Below, one piece after another: positions 17,226-25,334 of a stretch of 64,000 nucleotides of DNA. Source of the DNA: Streptomyces bungoensis (GTDB lineage Bacteria; Actinomycetota; Actinomycetes; Streptomycetales; Streptomycetaceae); contig NZ_KQ948865.1 in NCBI RefSeq assembly GCF_001514215.1, forward strand, positions 62,001-126,000, in the 5' to 3' direction. The notes beneath the pieces were generated by a model that worked only from the letters and a program-made list of their open reading frames with translations, had not been told where the DNA came from and made no database searches. The position numbers and the translations under genes were made by a program. Each line of letters starts with the position of its first letter. The stretch's first letter is position 1.

Positions 17226-18675
17226 GCCGAGCGACACCCCCGCTCCCGCCGCCTTCGGCCGCAAGGTCCGTTCCGCGGCCCGCTGGAGCCTGATCAACAC
17301 CGTGGTCATGCGCCTCGGCAACTTCGCCACCGGCATCCTGCTGGCGCGCCTGGCCCTCGGACCGGCCGAGTGGGGTGTCTACGGCATCGCCCAGACGGTG
17401 CTGCTGGTGCTGCTCTCCGCCAACGAGCTGGGCGTGGGCCTCGCCATCGTCCGCTGGGACGGCGACCCGCGCCGGTTCGCGCCGACCGTGCTGACGCTGG
17501 GCGCCGCCTCCAGCGCCCTGCTCTACGCCGCCCTCTTCGCCGCGGCGCCGACGGTGGCCGGCCTGCTCGACTCGCCCCACGCCGCGGGCGTGCTGCGGGT
17601 GATGTGCCTGTGCCTGGTGATCGACGGGGTGGCCCAGGTGCCCGCCGGCTTCCTCACCCGGGAGTTCGCCCAGGGCCGGCGCATGGTCATCGACGCGCTC
17701 AACTTCGTCCTCAGCACGGCGGTGACCCTGGTGCTGGCCTTCGCCGGCTGGGGTGCGATGAGCTTCGCCTGGGGCGCGGTCGCGGGCAACCTCGCCGCCC
17801 TCGCCGGCTGCGCCCTGGCCGCCCCCGGCACCCTCCGGTTCGGCTGGGACCCCCGGCAGGCCCGCGCGCTGCTGCGGTTCGGGCTGCCGCTGGCCGGTGC
17901 GAGCCTGCTCGCCCTGGCCGTGGTCAACGTGGACACCATGGTCGTCGGCTCCACCCTCGGCGGGGTCTCCCTCGGGTTCTACGTCCTGGCGTTCAACATG
18001 TCCGGCTGGCCGGTGCGGATCATCTCCGAGGCGGCCCGGCGCGTCTCCTTCGCCGGCTTCTCCCGCCTGGCGGACTCCCCGCAGGCCCTCGCCTCGGGTT
18101 TCAGTCGCGCCCTGGGGGTGCTGGTCACCGGCACGGTGCCGCTGTGCGTGCTGCTCGGCGGCCTCGCCGGGCCGGTCGTCCACCTGGTGTACGGGAGCAA
18201 GTGGCTGCCGGCCGCGGCCGCCCTGCCCTGGCTGATGGCGCTCGGCCTGGTCCGCATCGGCTGCGAACTGGCCTACGACTGCCTCGTCGCCACCGGGCAG
18301 CGCCGCTCCCTCGTCCTGGTCCAGGGGCTGTGGGTGGCCGCCCTGCTCCCCGTGCTCGTCGTCGGCGCCCGCCTCGGGGGCATCGTCGGCGTCTCGCAGG
18401 GGCACGTCCTGGTGGCGGCCGTCCTGGTCGTGCCCGCGTTCCTCTACGCGCTCGGCCGGGCCGGGATCGGCCTCGCCCACGTCGCCCGGGCCTGCGCCTG
18501 GCCCTTCCTCGGGGGCGCGGTGATGGCCCTGGTGGTCCTCGGAGCGAAGCGGCTCGTGGGCGAGGGCACCCTCGCCCTGTCCGGCATCGGCACCGTCGCG
18601 CTCGCCGCTTACGTGGTGTGCGTCCTGCCCAGCCGGCCCTTCCTGCTCGGCTCCCGGACCGTGGAGGCCGCGTGA
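17188..18675 (+). CDS. Polysaccharide flippase (Wzx/MurJ-like, MATE/MOP superfamily)
   Basis: This 495-aa integral membrane protein has about 12-14 predicted hydrophobic helices. The opening RWSLINTVVMRLGNFATGIL and the later FGLPLAGASLLALAVVNVDT are typical of polysaccharide transporters of the MOP superfamily. It should turn undecaprenyl-linked repeat units from the inner to the outer face of the membrane. The start at 17188 has GACGAGGAG upstream and lies inside the end of the Wzz gene. It overlaps the next gene by 4 bp (GTGA). The Wzz-Wzx-lipoprotein order indicates a Wzy-dependent pathway. Confidence 0.9.
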   Translation: MDSVRTPDSGTAEPSDTPAPAAFGRKVRSAARWSLINTVVMRLGNFATGILLARLALGPAEWGVYGIAQTVLLVLLSANELGVGLAIVRWDGDPRRFAPTVLTLGAASSALLYAALFAAAPTVAGLLDSPHAAGVLRVMCLCLVIDGVAQVPAGFLTREFAQGRRMVIDALNFVLSTAVTLVLAFAGWGAMSFAWGAVAGNLAALAGCALAAPGTLRFGWDPRQARALLRFGLPLAGASLLALAVVNVDTMVVGSTLGGVSLGFYVLAFNMSGWPVRIISEAARRVSFAGFSRLADSPQALASGFSRALGVLVTGTVPLCVLLGGLAGPVVHLVYGSKWLPAAAALPWLMALGLVRIGCELAYDCLVATGQRRSLVLVQGLWVAALLPVLVVGARLGGIVGVSQGHVLVAAVLVVPAFLYALGRAGIGLAHVARACAWPFLGGAVMALVVLGAKRLVGEGTLALSGIGTVALAAYVVCVLPSRPFLLGSRTVEAA

Positions 18676-19718
18676 CGAGGCTCCGCGGCCTGGTGGCCGG
18701 CCTGGCGCTGCTGCTGTCGGCCGGCTGCGCCGCGGGCGCCGGCCCGTCCCCGGCGACCGGCACCCCCCGCGCCCATGCCCCCGCGCCGAGCCCGGCCACG
18801 GCCACCGCCGGGGCCGGCACCCCCGCCCCACCGCCCGGCAGCCCGGCCTCTCCTCCCGCCACACCCGCCCCCCGCGCCCCCGACTCGGCCCGCGCCACCC
18901 CCGCGGCCCCCAGGGAGGCCGATTTCCCGAACGCCCGCACCACCGGCCCGCGCACCCGGCTCACCCCGCACGCCACCGGGAACATCAGCGTGCGCAAGAA
19001 CGGGATGGTCATCCGGGGCTGGGACATCACCGGCTCGCTCGACGTCTACGCCGACGACGTGACCGTCGTCGACTCCCGGATCACCTCCACCAACTGGTGG
19101 GGGGTCAACTTACGCCCCGGCCACCGCGGGCTGCGGATCCTGCACACCACGATCACCGCGGTCCCCGGCAAGGGCCCCGACAACGGCGGCGTGGACTACG
19201 CCGTGTCCAACATGGGCACCAGCTCCATCGAGGTCGGCTGGTGCGACGTCTCCGTGTTCGGCAACGCCCTGTCCATGGGGCAGGGCGACCTCCACGACAA
19301 CTACGTCCACGACCTCGTCCCCTTCCGCAACGCCGGCGGGGAGTGGCAGCACACCGACGCGGTGATCAGCGGCGGCGGCGGCAAGGGCGAGCTGGTCATC
19401 CGGCACAACACCCTGCTCAACCCCGTGCCCGTCGACCAGGGGGCGTCCGCGAGCGTCGGCCTGTTCGCCGACACCGGCTCCGTCTCGCGCACCGTCGTCG
19501 ACGGCAACCTGCTGGCCGGCGGCGCGTACGCCCTGTACGGCGGCGGCGAGGGCGCCACCGGGATCACGGTCACGGACAACGTCTTCTCCACCCGCTACCA
19601 CCGCAACTCCGGCCGCTACGGCGCCGTCACCGCCTGGAACGCCGGGGGTGCCGGCAACGTCTGGCGCGGCAACCGGTTCTCCGACGGCACCCCGGTGACC
19701 CCCGCGCCGGCCGGCTGA
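18672..19718 (+). CDS. Right-handed beta-helix lipoprotein with a TTA codon
   Basis: This 348-aa protein is exported and lipid-anchored. The GTG start at 18672 is followed by a short signal ending in the lipobox LLLSAGC (Cys19). A low-complexity Pro/Ala/Thr linker covers about residues 25-80. The C-terminal 270 residues carry repeated short beta strands with Asn/Asp/Gly turns (for example VTVVDSRITSTNWWGVNL, VIRHNTLLNP, TVTDNVF), as in parallel beta-helix polysaccharide-binding or lyase proteins. Leucine codon 147 at 19110-19112 is TTA, so translation should depend on the bldA tRNA. It is coupled by GTGA to the flippase gene and probably handles the exported glycan. Confidence 0.87.
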   Translation: MTRLRGLVAGLALLLSAGCAAGAGPSPATGTPRAHAPAPSPATATAGAGTPAPPPGSPASPPATPAPRAPDSARATPAAPREADFPNARTTGPRTRLTPHATGNISVRKNGMVIRGWDITGSLDVYADDVTVVDSRITSTNWWGVNLRPGHRGLRILHTTITAVPGKGPDNGGVDYAVSNMGTSSIEVGWCDVSVFGNALSMGQGDLHDNYVHDLVPFRNAGGEWQHTDAVISGGGGKGELVIRHNTLLNPVPVDQGASASVGLFADTGSVSRTVVDGNLLAGGAYALYGGGEGATGITVTDNVFSTRYHRNSGRYGAVTAWNAGGAGNVWRGNRFSDGTPVTPAPAG

Positions 19719-19736
19719 GGAAGAGGTCCAGCAGTC

Positions 19737-20528
19737 ATGCGACGTATCGCCCGCGCCCCCTGGGAGCTCCTCAAGCGCGCCTTCGGCTGGCTCGTCCTCT
19801 TCGAGCTGCGCAACAAGGTCCTGCTCGCCCCCTCCGCCCTCGTGCTGCGCCGCTTCGAGAACGCCGAGGTCCGCCGCCTCGCGGCCACCGCCGACGCGCT
19901 GCCCACCGCGCTCGTGGCCACGGTGATCGCCACCCACCGCCGCCCCGACGAGCTGCGGGCGGCCGTGCGCTCGGCCCTGGACCAGACCGTGCGCGACCAG
20001 GTCGTCGTGGTCGTCGACGACGGCGCGGGACTTCCGGAACTCCCCGACGACCCGCGGCTGTTCGCCGTCTCGCTGGGCCGCAACACCGGTGTGGCCGGGG
20101 TCGTGCGCAACGTGGGCATCCGCCTCAGCCGCTCGCGGTACGTGGCGTTCCTGGACGACGACAACCTGTGGGAACCCGACCACCTGGAACGGGCGCTGGC
20201 GGCCCTGCGGGCGCCCGCGGGACCCGACGGCGTGTACACGGCACTGCGCCGCCTGCTGCCGGACGGCACCGAACGGGACGTCCTGTCCGTGCCGTTCGAC
20301 CGGCGCCGGGCCGCGCACGAGTCCTTCCTGGACACCAACGCGTTCGTCGCCCGGCGCACCCGCGCGCTGCACTTCAGCCGGCTGCGGCGCACCCCCGAGG
20401 TGCTCCCGCGCGAGGACTGGGAGCTCGTCCACCGCTACAGCCGGCGCCACACCGTGCGCCACGTGCCGCACGCGACCGTGCGGTACCTGGTGAACCCCGG
20501 GAGCTTCTACACGACCTGGTCCGGCTGA
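19737..20528 (+). CDS. Family 2 glycosyltransferase
   Basis: This 263-aa GT-A enzyme contains VATVIATHRRPDELRAAVRS and VVVVVDDGAG, then the nucleotide-metal motif AFLDDDNLW, and a later DTNAFVARRTRALHFSRL and REDWELVHR segment. These are typical of inverting GT2 transferases. An N-terminal stretch of about 50 residues (RAFGWLVLFELRNKVL) looks amphipathic and may bind the membrane. It starts 18 bp after the beta-helix gene with GAGGAAGAGG upstream and is the last gene of the forward operon. Donor and acceptor are unknown. Confidence 0.85.
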   Translation: MRRIARAPWELLKRAFGWLVLFELRNKVLLAPSALVLRRFENAEVRRLAATADALPTALVATVIATHRRPDELRAAVRSALDQTVRDQVVVVVDDGAGLPELPDDPRLFAVSLGRNTGVAGVVRNVGIRLSRSRYVAFLDDDNLWEPDHLERALAALRAPAGPDGVYTALRRLLPDGTERDVLSVPFDRRRAAHESFLDTNAFVARRTRALHFSRLRRTPEVLPREDWELVHRYSRRHTVRHVPHATVRYLVNPGSFYTTWSG

Positions 20529-20535
20529 GCGGGCG

Positions 20536-21450
20536 TCACGGCCCCGGCACGGCGCGCAGCGCGCCCGGCCTGAGCAGGGCGCCCGCCGCCGCCCGGCTGG
20601 CCTCCCTGCCGAGGGCGGCCCGCGACGCCTCGCGCAGGAACACGGCCCCCCGGAAGCACGCCGTGGCCGGCGCCCCGTGGCGCCGCCGGTACAGCCGTAC
20701 GCGGTTCAGGGTGAGCAGGGTCCACAGCCGGGGCGAGACCCGGGAGTCGCCCCCGAGGTGGACGGCCTCGGCCGTCGGCTCGAGTCGCGTGACGTAGCCC
20801 CGGTCGCGCGCCCGCAGGCAGTACTCGGTCTCCTCGGAGTAGAGGAAGAAGGACTCGTCCCACGGGCCGCAGGCGGCCACGCAGTCGGCCGACAGGGCCA
20901 TGAGCGCGCCGGTGGCCCAGTCCGCGCGCGTGGGCCGGCGGTACGCGGCGGGATCGGTGACGAGTTCGCTCAAGGGTGGGAAGCGCCCGGCCCGGCGGTT
21001 GCCGATGAGGGCCTCGCCGAGGGCCCGGGACACGCTCGACTCGCGGCGCAGCGAGTGCAGGGGCGTCTCCTCCCGGCCCTCCTCGTACAGCAGGGGGACG
21101 GCGATGCCCACGCCGTCGCCGAGCCGGTCGACGAGGCGCTTGGCGCAGCCCTGCCGCATCCGGATGTCGGGGTTGCAGACCAGGACGGGACCGTGTCCGC
21201 CGTCCCACTCCCCGGCGGCCCGCAGCGCCGCGTTGACCCCGGCGGCGTACCCGGCGTTGCGGCCGGTCTGGACGACGGTGGCGTCGGGGGCCAGCGACCG
21301 GAGCACCTCGACGGTGTCGTCGGCGGAGTCGTTGTCGGCGACGACGAGACGCCAGTCGAGGCCCGCCATGCCCTCCGGGAGCGCGGCGAGGAACCCGGGG
21401 AGCACCGAGGCGCTGTTCCAGGTGACGACGATGACGGCGACGGGACTCAT
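20536..21450 (-). CDS. Family 2 glycosyltransferase, rhamnosyltransferase-like
   Basis: This 304-aa protein has the GT2 start VAVIVVTWNSASVLPGFL, then VVADNDSADDTVEVL and TGRNAGYAAGVNAAL, a DxD-like VLVCNPDIRM, and WATGALMALSADCVAACGPWDESFFLYSE-type catalytic residues seen in WbbL-like rhamnosyltransferases. The C-terminus has hydrophobic and basic segments that may touch the membrane. ATG 21450 overlaps the stop of the upstream Wzz-Wzy gene by 4 bp (ATGA), so the two are translated together. It is convergent with the GT2 gene ending at 20528. Confidence 0.88.
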   Translation of the reverse strand: MSPVAVIVVTWNSASVLPGFLAALPEGMAGLDWRLVVADNDSADDTVEVLRSLAPDATVVQTGRNAGYAAGVNAALRAAGEWDGGHGPVLVCNPDIRMRQGCAKRLVDRLGDGVGIAVPLLYEEGREETPLHSLRRESSVSRALGEALIGNRRAGRFPPLSELVTDPAAYRRPTRADWATGALMALSADCVAACGPWDESFFLYSEETEYCLRARDRGYVTRLEPTAEAVHLGGDSRVSPRLWTLLTLNRVRLYRRRHGAPATACFRGAVFLREASRAALGREASRAAAGALLRPGALRAVPGP

Positions 21451-23459
21451 CGGGACTCCACGAGGTCGGCGGGCTGGGCTGGCGGGGAGGTGCGGGGGCC
21501 CGGTACGGCGGCGGCCGCCGCGTCGCGCCGCAGGAAGCCCAGGCAGCTGGCCCCGGCCCCCAGCAGCAGGAAGAACAGGCCGGCGAACATCGGGAAGCTG
21601 AGCGAGTCGAACGTGGCGCTGATGACCAGGGCGACCAGCGAGGCGGCGAAGAACGCCTGCCCCAGCTCGCGGTCGGCCTCGGTGCGGGCCAGCCGGCGGA
21701 CGGCGCCGCCCTGGTGGATGCCGGTGACGAACAGGGTGAGCAGGGCGACGAGTCCGAGCACGCCCATCTCGGCCAGGGTCAGCATGTACTGGTTGTCGGT
21801 GAAGAAGTACAGGTCGGGGGTGAAGGTGCCGAAGCCCCGCCCGAACAGCGGGTGTTCCTTCAGATAGGGCACGATCGCGCTGTACTTGACCGTGCGGGCC
21901 TGCGTGCTGCTGTCGGAGTTGGACAGGAACGACGCGAACAGGCCGGTGATCGTGCCGATCAGGCCGGGGATGAGCACCTTGAAGACGGCGACGGAGGCCG
22001 TCATCACGCCGATCGCGGCCCAGCGCCGGGCCGGCTTCCAGCGCGGCACCATCACCAGGGCCACCAGCAGCAGGCCGATGATCGAGGTCCGCGACACCGA
22101 CAGCGGCAGCGCGCCGGCGATGAGGACCACGGGGGCCCAGCGGCGCAGTGGGTGCAGGTGGCGGCGTACCGGGTCGAAGGCCTGCTGCACGGCGAAGGGC
22201 AGCAGGATGGCCAGCATGCCGGCGAACTCCAGCGGCTGGGCGGTGGTGGCCCGGGGCCGGGTGAAGGAGCCGCGGTCCATGGTGGTCACCTGGGCCACGC
22301 TGGTCTGCAGGCCGGGGATGTGGACGGAGTCGGCGATGTTGGTGGCCGCGAAGAAGTCGTAGAAGCCGATCGCGGCCACGACGGACCCCATGACCACCAT
22401 GCGGCGCATCAGCACGTCCAGCCGGCCGCGCTCCTGCACCCCCGCCGAGGTGAGCACGATCAGCGACACCCACACCAGGAACCCGATGAGGCCGCGGTCG
22501 GCCCCGAGGACCTCCTCGTGGGAGCTCTCGCGCATCGCGTCGGCGACGTAGGCCGCGAGGACCGCGAGCCCGAGCACGCACATCGCGACCCGGGCGAGCC
22601 GAGTGCCCGGCGCGGGGAGGATGCGGCCGCCGAGCCAGGTCGCCAGGTACCACAACAGCCCCAGCAGGGCGAACACGTTGGCCGGGGTGCCGACGCCGCC
22701 GAGCGCGGGCAGGGCGAGGTTGGAGGGGATGAAGAAGGCCAGCACCAGGTAGACGGTCAGGATCGCGGTGGCGTCGACCCGCCGGCCCAGCGGGCCCGCC
22801 CGGACCCGGTCCGGAACCCGGGGCTCGCGCGGGTGGGCGGCGCGGTGCCGGCGGCGGACGACCGCGACGCCCTCCATCAGGATCGACAGCAGGAACGCGC
22901 TGACGACGCCCAGGATGACGACGGCCGCGATGTCCTGGTAGCGGTTCTTCGACTTGGCGACCGGGGTCTGCGGCAGGACGACGGGCGCCGTCTGCACGAA
23001 GTAGGCGGGCGGGACCTTCGCGGCCGCCTGCAGGGCGCTGAGCTGTTCCCCGGCGAACGTGGTCAGGGTGTTGGTCTCCCGCAGCACCTTCGCCCGGTCG
23101 GTGCCGGTGACGCTCAGCACCAGCAGCGGGCTGTCGCTCGCGGGCGCGAAGCCGGCCGTGTACGGGTCGGTGACGCCCCGGCCGCGCAACTCCTTGGCGG
23201 CGTCGCTGGATTCGAGGGTCCTGATCAGTACGTCGGCCGTGACGATGAGCGAACCGCCCGCGTTCGAGATGGGGTTGCCGAAGGTGGGGGCCAGCCGGGC
23301 GACGGCCGAGGAGTCCAGCAGGGCGACCGAGCTCTGCGACTGGTACGAGACCGGGACGGTCGCGTACAGGTAGCCGCCGCCGAGCAGGCTGAGCACGGTG
23401 AAGGGCACCATGAAGTACCAGCGCCTGCGCAGAATGGCCCAGATCTCACCGAGGCTCAC
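21447..23459 (-). CDS. Wzz domain fused to O-antigen ligase/Wzy-like polymerase
   Basis: This 670-aa protein joins two functions normally on separate chains. Residues of about 1-220 are a Wzz-like co-polymerase: the opening WAILRRRWYFMVPFTVLSLL, a periplasm-type domain, then PPQ-type LPQTPVAKSKNRYQDIAA and a second helix. After a basic linker come about ten further helices with a Wzy_C/WaaL-type loop (YSAIVPYLKEHPLFGRGFGT) and a DNQYMLTLAEMGVLGL segment. It could set chain length and polymerise the same glycan. I chose GTG 23459, which has AGAGGGGG upstream, over a start 12 codons earlier. It is divergent from the short Wzz-like gene at 23534. Confidence 0.85.
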   Translation of the reverse strand: MSLGEIWAILRRRWYFMVPFTVLSLLGGGYLYATVPVSYQSQSSVALLDSSAVARLAPTFGNPISNAGGSLIVTADVLIRTLESSDAAKELRGRGVTDPYTAGFAPASDSPLLVLSVTGTDRAKVLRETNTLTTFAGEQLSALQAAAKVPPAYFVQTAPVVLPQTPVAKSKNRYQDIAAVVILGVVSAFLLSILMEGVAVVRRRHRAAHPREPRVPDRVRAGPLGRRVDATAILTVYLVLAFFIPSNLALPALGGVGTPANVFALLGLLWYLATWLGGRILPAPGTRLARVAMCVLGLAVLAAYVADAMRESSHEEVLGADRGLIGFLVWVSLIVLTSAGVQERGRLDVLMRRMVVMGSVVAAIGFYDFFAATNIADSVHIPGLQTSVAQVTTMDRGSFTRPRATTAQPLEFAGMLAILLPFAVQQAFDPVRRHLHPLRRWAPVVLIAGALPLSVSRTSIIGLLLVALVMVPRWKPARRWAAIGVMTASVAVFKVLIPGLIGTITGLFASFLSNSDSSTQARTVKYSAIVPYLKEHPLFGRGFGTFTPDLYFFTDNQYMLTLAEMGVLGLVALLTLFVTGIHQGGAVRRLARTEADRELGQAFFAASLVALVISATFDSLSFPMFAGLFFLLLGAGASCLGFLRRDAAAAAVPGPRTSPPAQPADLVESR

Positions 23460-23533
23460 GAACCGTACCCCCTCTGTTCGGTGGCGTCCCGCCACGCGTC
23501 CTGCCAGTATCGGGAGCGACGGAAGGAACTCAC

Positions 23534-24196
23534 ATGTCGCCCGGGAACGTCGCCGACGCGCTGCTGCGCCGCTGGTACGTCGTGGCGGTCGCGCTGCTGC
23601 TGACGCTCGCCGGCGCGTACCGCGTGGTGCGCCCCGCCCCCCAGTACGTCGGCTCCGCGGTGGTCGTGCTCAAGCCGCCGGTGACGCAGAACCAGCCCAA
23701 CCAGCTCACCAACCTGCAGCCGCCGCTCGCCGTGGTGTCCTACGGGGTGGTGCAGCAGCTGCAGTCCCCGGCGGGTGCCGCGGAGCTGCGGGCGGCGGGC
23801 GTGCGGGGGACCTACCACCTCGTCCCCCGCAACAGCGGCACCAGCGCCACGCCCCGCTATCTGATCCCCTCGCTGCAGGTCCAGTCGCAGGCGTCCGGCG
23901 CGGACGCGGCCGTGACGGCGGTCCGCCGGATCATCGACGTGTACACCCGGCACGTCGACGCGCTCCAGACGGCGCAGAAGGTCCCCGCGTACGGGCGGAT
24001 CACCGCCTCCGTCCTGACCTCCCCGAGCGCCGCCGAGGTGCAGGGCGACAGGAGCCGCGGCCTGGCGGGCACGGCCCTGCTGGGCGCGGCCGGCGGCGTG
24101 CTCGGCGCGTTGTGGCTGGACCGGTACGCGATGAACCGCCGGAACGTCCGTCCGGGCCGCCGCCGGCTCGCCGGCCCGGTGCCCGTGACGGACTGA
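23534..24196 (+). CDS. Short Wzz-like membrane protein
   Basis: This 220-aa protein has the Wzz layout: a first helix at about residues 13-30 after ALLRRWYVVAVALLL, an extracytoplasmic domain with coiled-coil-like helices, and a second helix at about residues 176-195 (GLAGTALLGAAGGVLGALW) followed by a basic tail. It lacks the clear PPxxP motif of the other two and is shorter than usual. ATG 23534 has a strong GGAAGGA site. It is divergent from the Wzz-Wzy fusion and alone on its strand, ending 17 bp from the convergent glycosyltransferase. It may modulate the fusion protein (inferred). Confidence 0.78.
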   Translation: MSPGNVADALLRRWYVVAVALLLTLAGAYRVVRPAPQYVGSAVVVLKPPVTQNQPNQLTNLQPPLAVVSYGVVQQLQSPAGAAELRAAGVRGTYHLVPRNSGTSATPRYLIPSLQVQSQASGADAAVTAVRRIIDVYTRHVDALQTAQKVPAYGRITASVLTSPSAAEVQGDRSRGLAGTALLGAAGGVLGALWLDRYAMNRRNVRPGRRRLAGPVPVTD

Positions 24197-24213
24197 GCCG
24201 AACCGTTCGGTCA

Positions 24214-25260
24214 TCAGATGCCCCGGCGCTTCCAGGACTCCCACCACAGCCGCTCCCGCCCGCGCTCGGCCACGGCCGACCAGATCAGCGGCTGCAGGTA
24301 GGGCATGGCCTTCGGGCCGATCCGCCGGCGCAGCCGCAGCGCGCGGTACTCGGGCAGCGCCTCGTAGCCGGGCAGGCACTGCGCGGCGAAGGCGACGCAG
24401 TCGTCGACGGGGACGACGCCGGTGCGGCCCCGGTCGTAGGCCCGGTAGGCCCGGCGCAGCGCGTAGCGGGCGAGCCGGGTGTGGACCTGGCCGGCGAGGC
24501 GGTCGGCGTCGGGCAGCCGGTCGGCGCACTTGGCGAGCACCGAGTCGAAGGCCGCCAGGCGCTGGCGCAGGTCGTCGAGCTGGCCGCCGAAGTCGGTGGT
24601 GGACATGTTGGTGCCGTGCACGCGGTAGAACGCCTGGTCGGCGCCGCGTACGTAGCCGACGTCGGCGTGTGCGGCGAGCCGCATCCACATCTCGATGTCG
24701 CCGGCGTGGGGCAGGTCCGGGTCGTAGCCGCCGACCGTGCGCTGGAGGCTGGTGCGGACGACGACCTCCGGTGAGGTGATGCAGCCGGTGCCCTCGCGGA
24801 AGCGCCGCTCCAGCCACCACCGCCCGGGGTAGACGACCGAGCCGGTGCTCCGGGTGCGGGCCTTGGGCAGCGGGCCGCCGTGCCGGAAGCGCAGGGGGCG
24901 CCCGTAGGCGAAGCCCGCCTCGGGGTGGGCGTCCAGGAGCGCGGCCGCCCGCACCAGTGCGCCCGGGACCAGCCGGTCGTCGGCGGACAGCAGGGCGACG
25001 TAGTCGCCGTCGGCCCACTCCAGGAGGCCCTCGTTGTAGGTCGCGATGTGGCCCTTGTTGGTCCGGTGGACGCGGACCTCGATGCGCGGGTCCGCGGCGG
25101 CCAGCTTGTGCGCGATCTCCGCGGAGTCGTCGGGTGAGGCGTCGTCGATGATGAGCACCCGGACGTCGACGCCGTCCTGCTCGTCCAGGACGCTGCTGAC
25201 GCAGTCGGCCAGGAAGTGGCCGTACTTGTAGCAGGGGATCACAACACTGACGGTGCTCAT
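24214..25260 (-). CDS. Family 2 glycosyltransferase
   Basis: This 348-aa enzyme begins STVSVVIPCYKYGHFLADCV, followed by VLIIDDASPDDSAEI, HRTNKGHIATYNEGL and the DxD-like motif ALLSADDRLVPGAL. Further on, GCITSPEVVVRTS and PHAGDIEMWMRLA are typical of GT2 transferases of surface polysaccharide loci. The C-terminal 130 residues are helical. The ATG at 25260 has only a weak ribosome site. It lies downstream of the large secreted protein gene, with a 74-bp gap. Confidence 0.87.
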   Translation of the reverse strand: MSTVSVVIPCYKYGHFLADCVSSVLDEQDGVDVRVLIIDDASPDDSAEIAHKLAAADPRIEVRVHRTNKGHIATYNEGLLEWADGDYVALLSADDRLVPGALVRAAALLDAHPEAGFAYGRPLRFRHGGPLPKARTRSTGSVVYPGRWWLERRFREGTGCITSPEVVVRTSLQRTVGGYDPDLPHAGDIEMWMRLAAHADVGYVRGADQAFYRVHGTNMSTTDFGGQLDDLRQRLAAFDSVLAKCADRLPDADRLAGQVHTRLARYALRRAYRAYDRGRTGVVPVDDCVAFAAQCLPGYEALPEYRALRLRRRIGPKAMPYLQPLIWSAVAERGRERLWWESWKRRGI

Positions 25261-25334
25261 CGATGCGTCAAGCCAATCCCCGGTGGCGGCCCGCGCCGGG
25301 TCGGGCGCGGACCACCACCGGTGGGTTCGGTCGG

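Noticed and set aside
24198..24210. CCGAAC-C-GTTCGG palindrome as a terminator
   Set aside because: It lies between two convergent genes, but a one-base loop cannot form. The real stem would be only four pairs.
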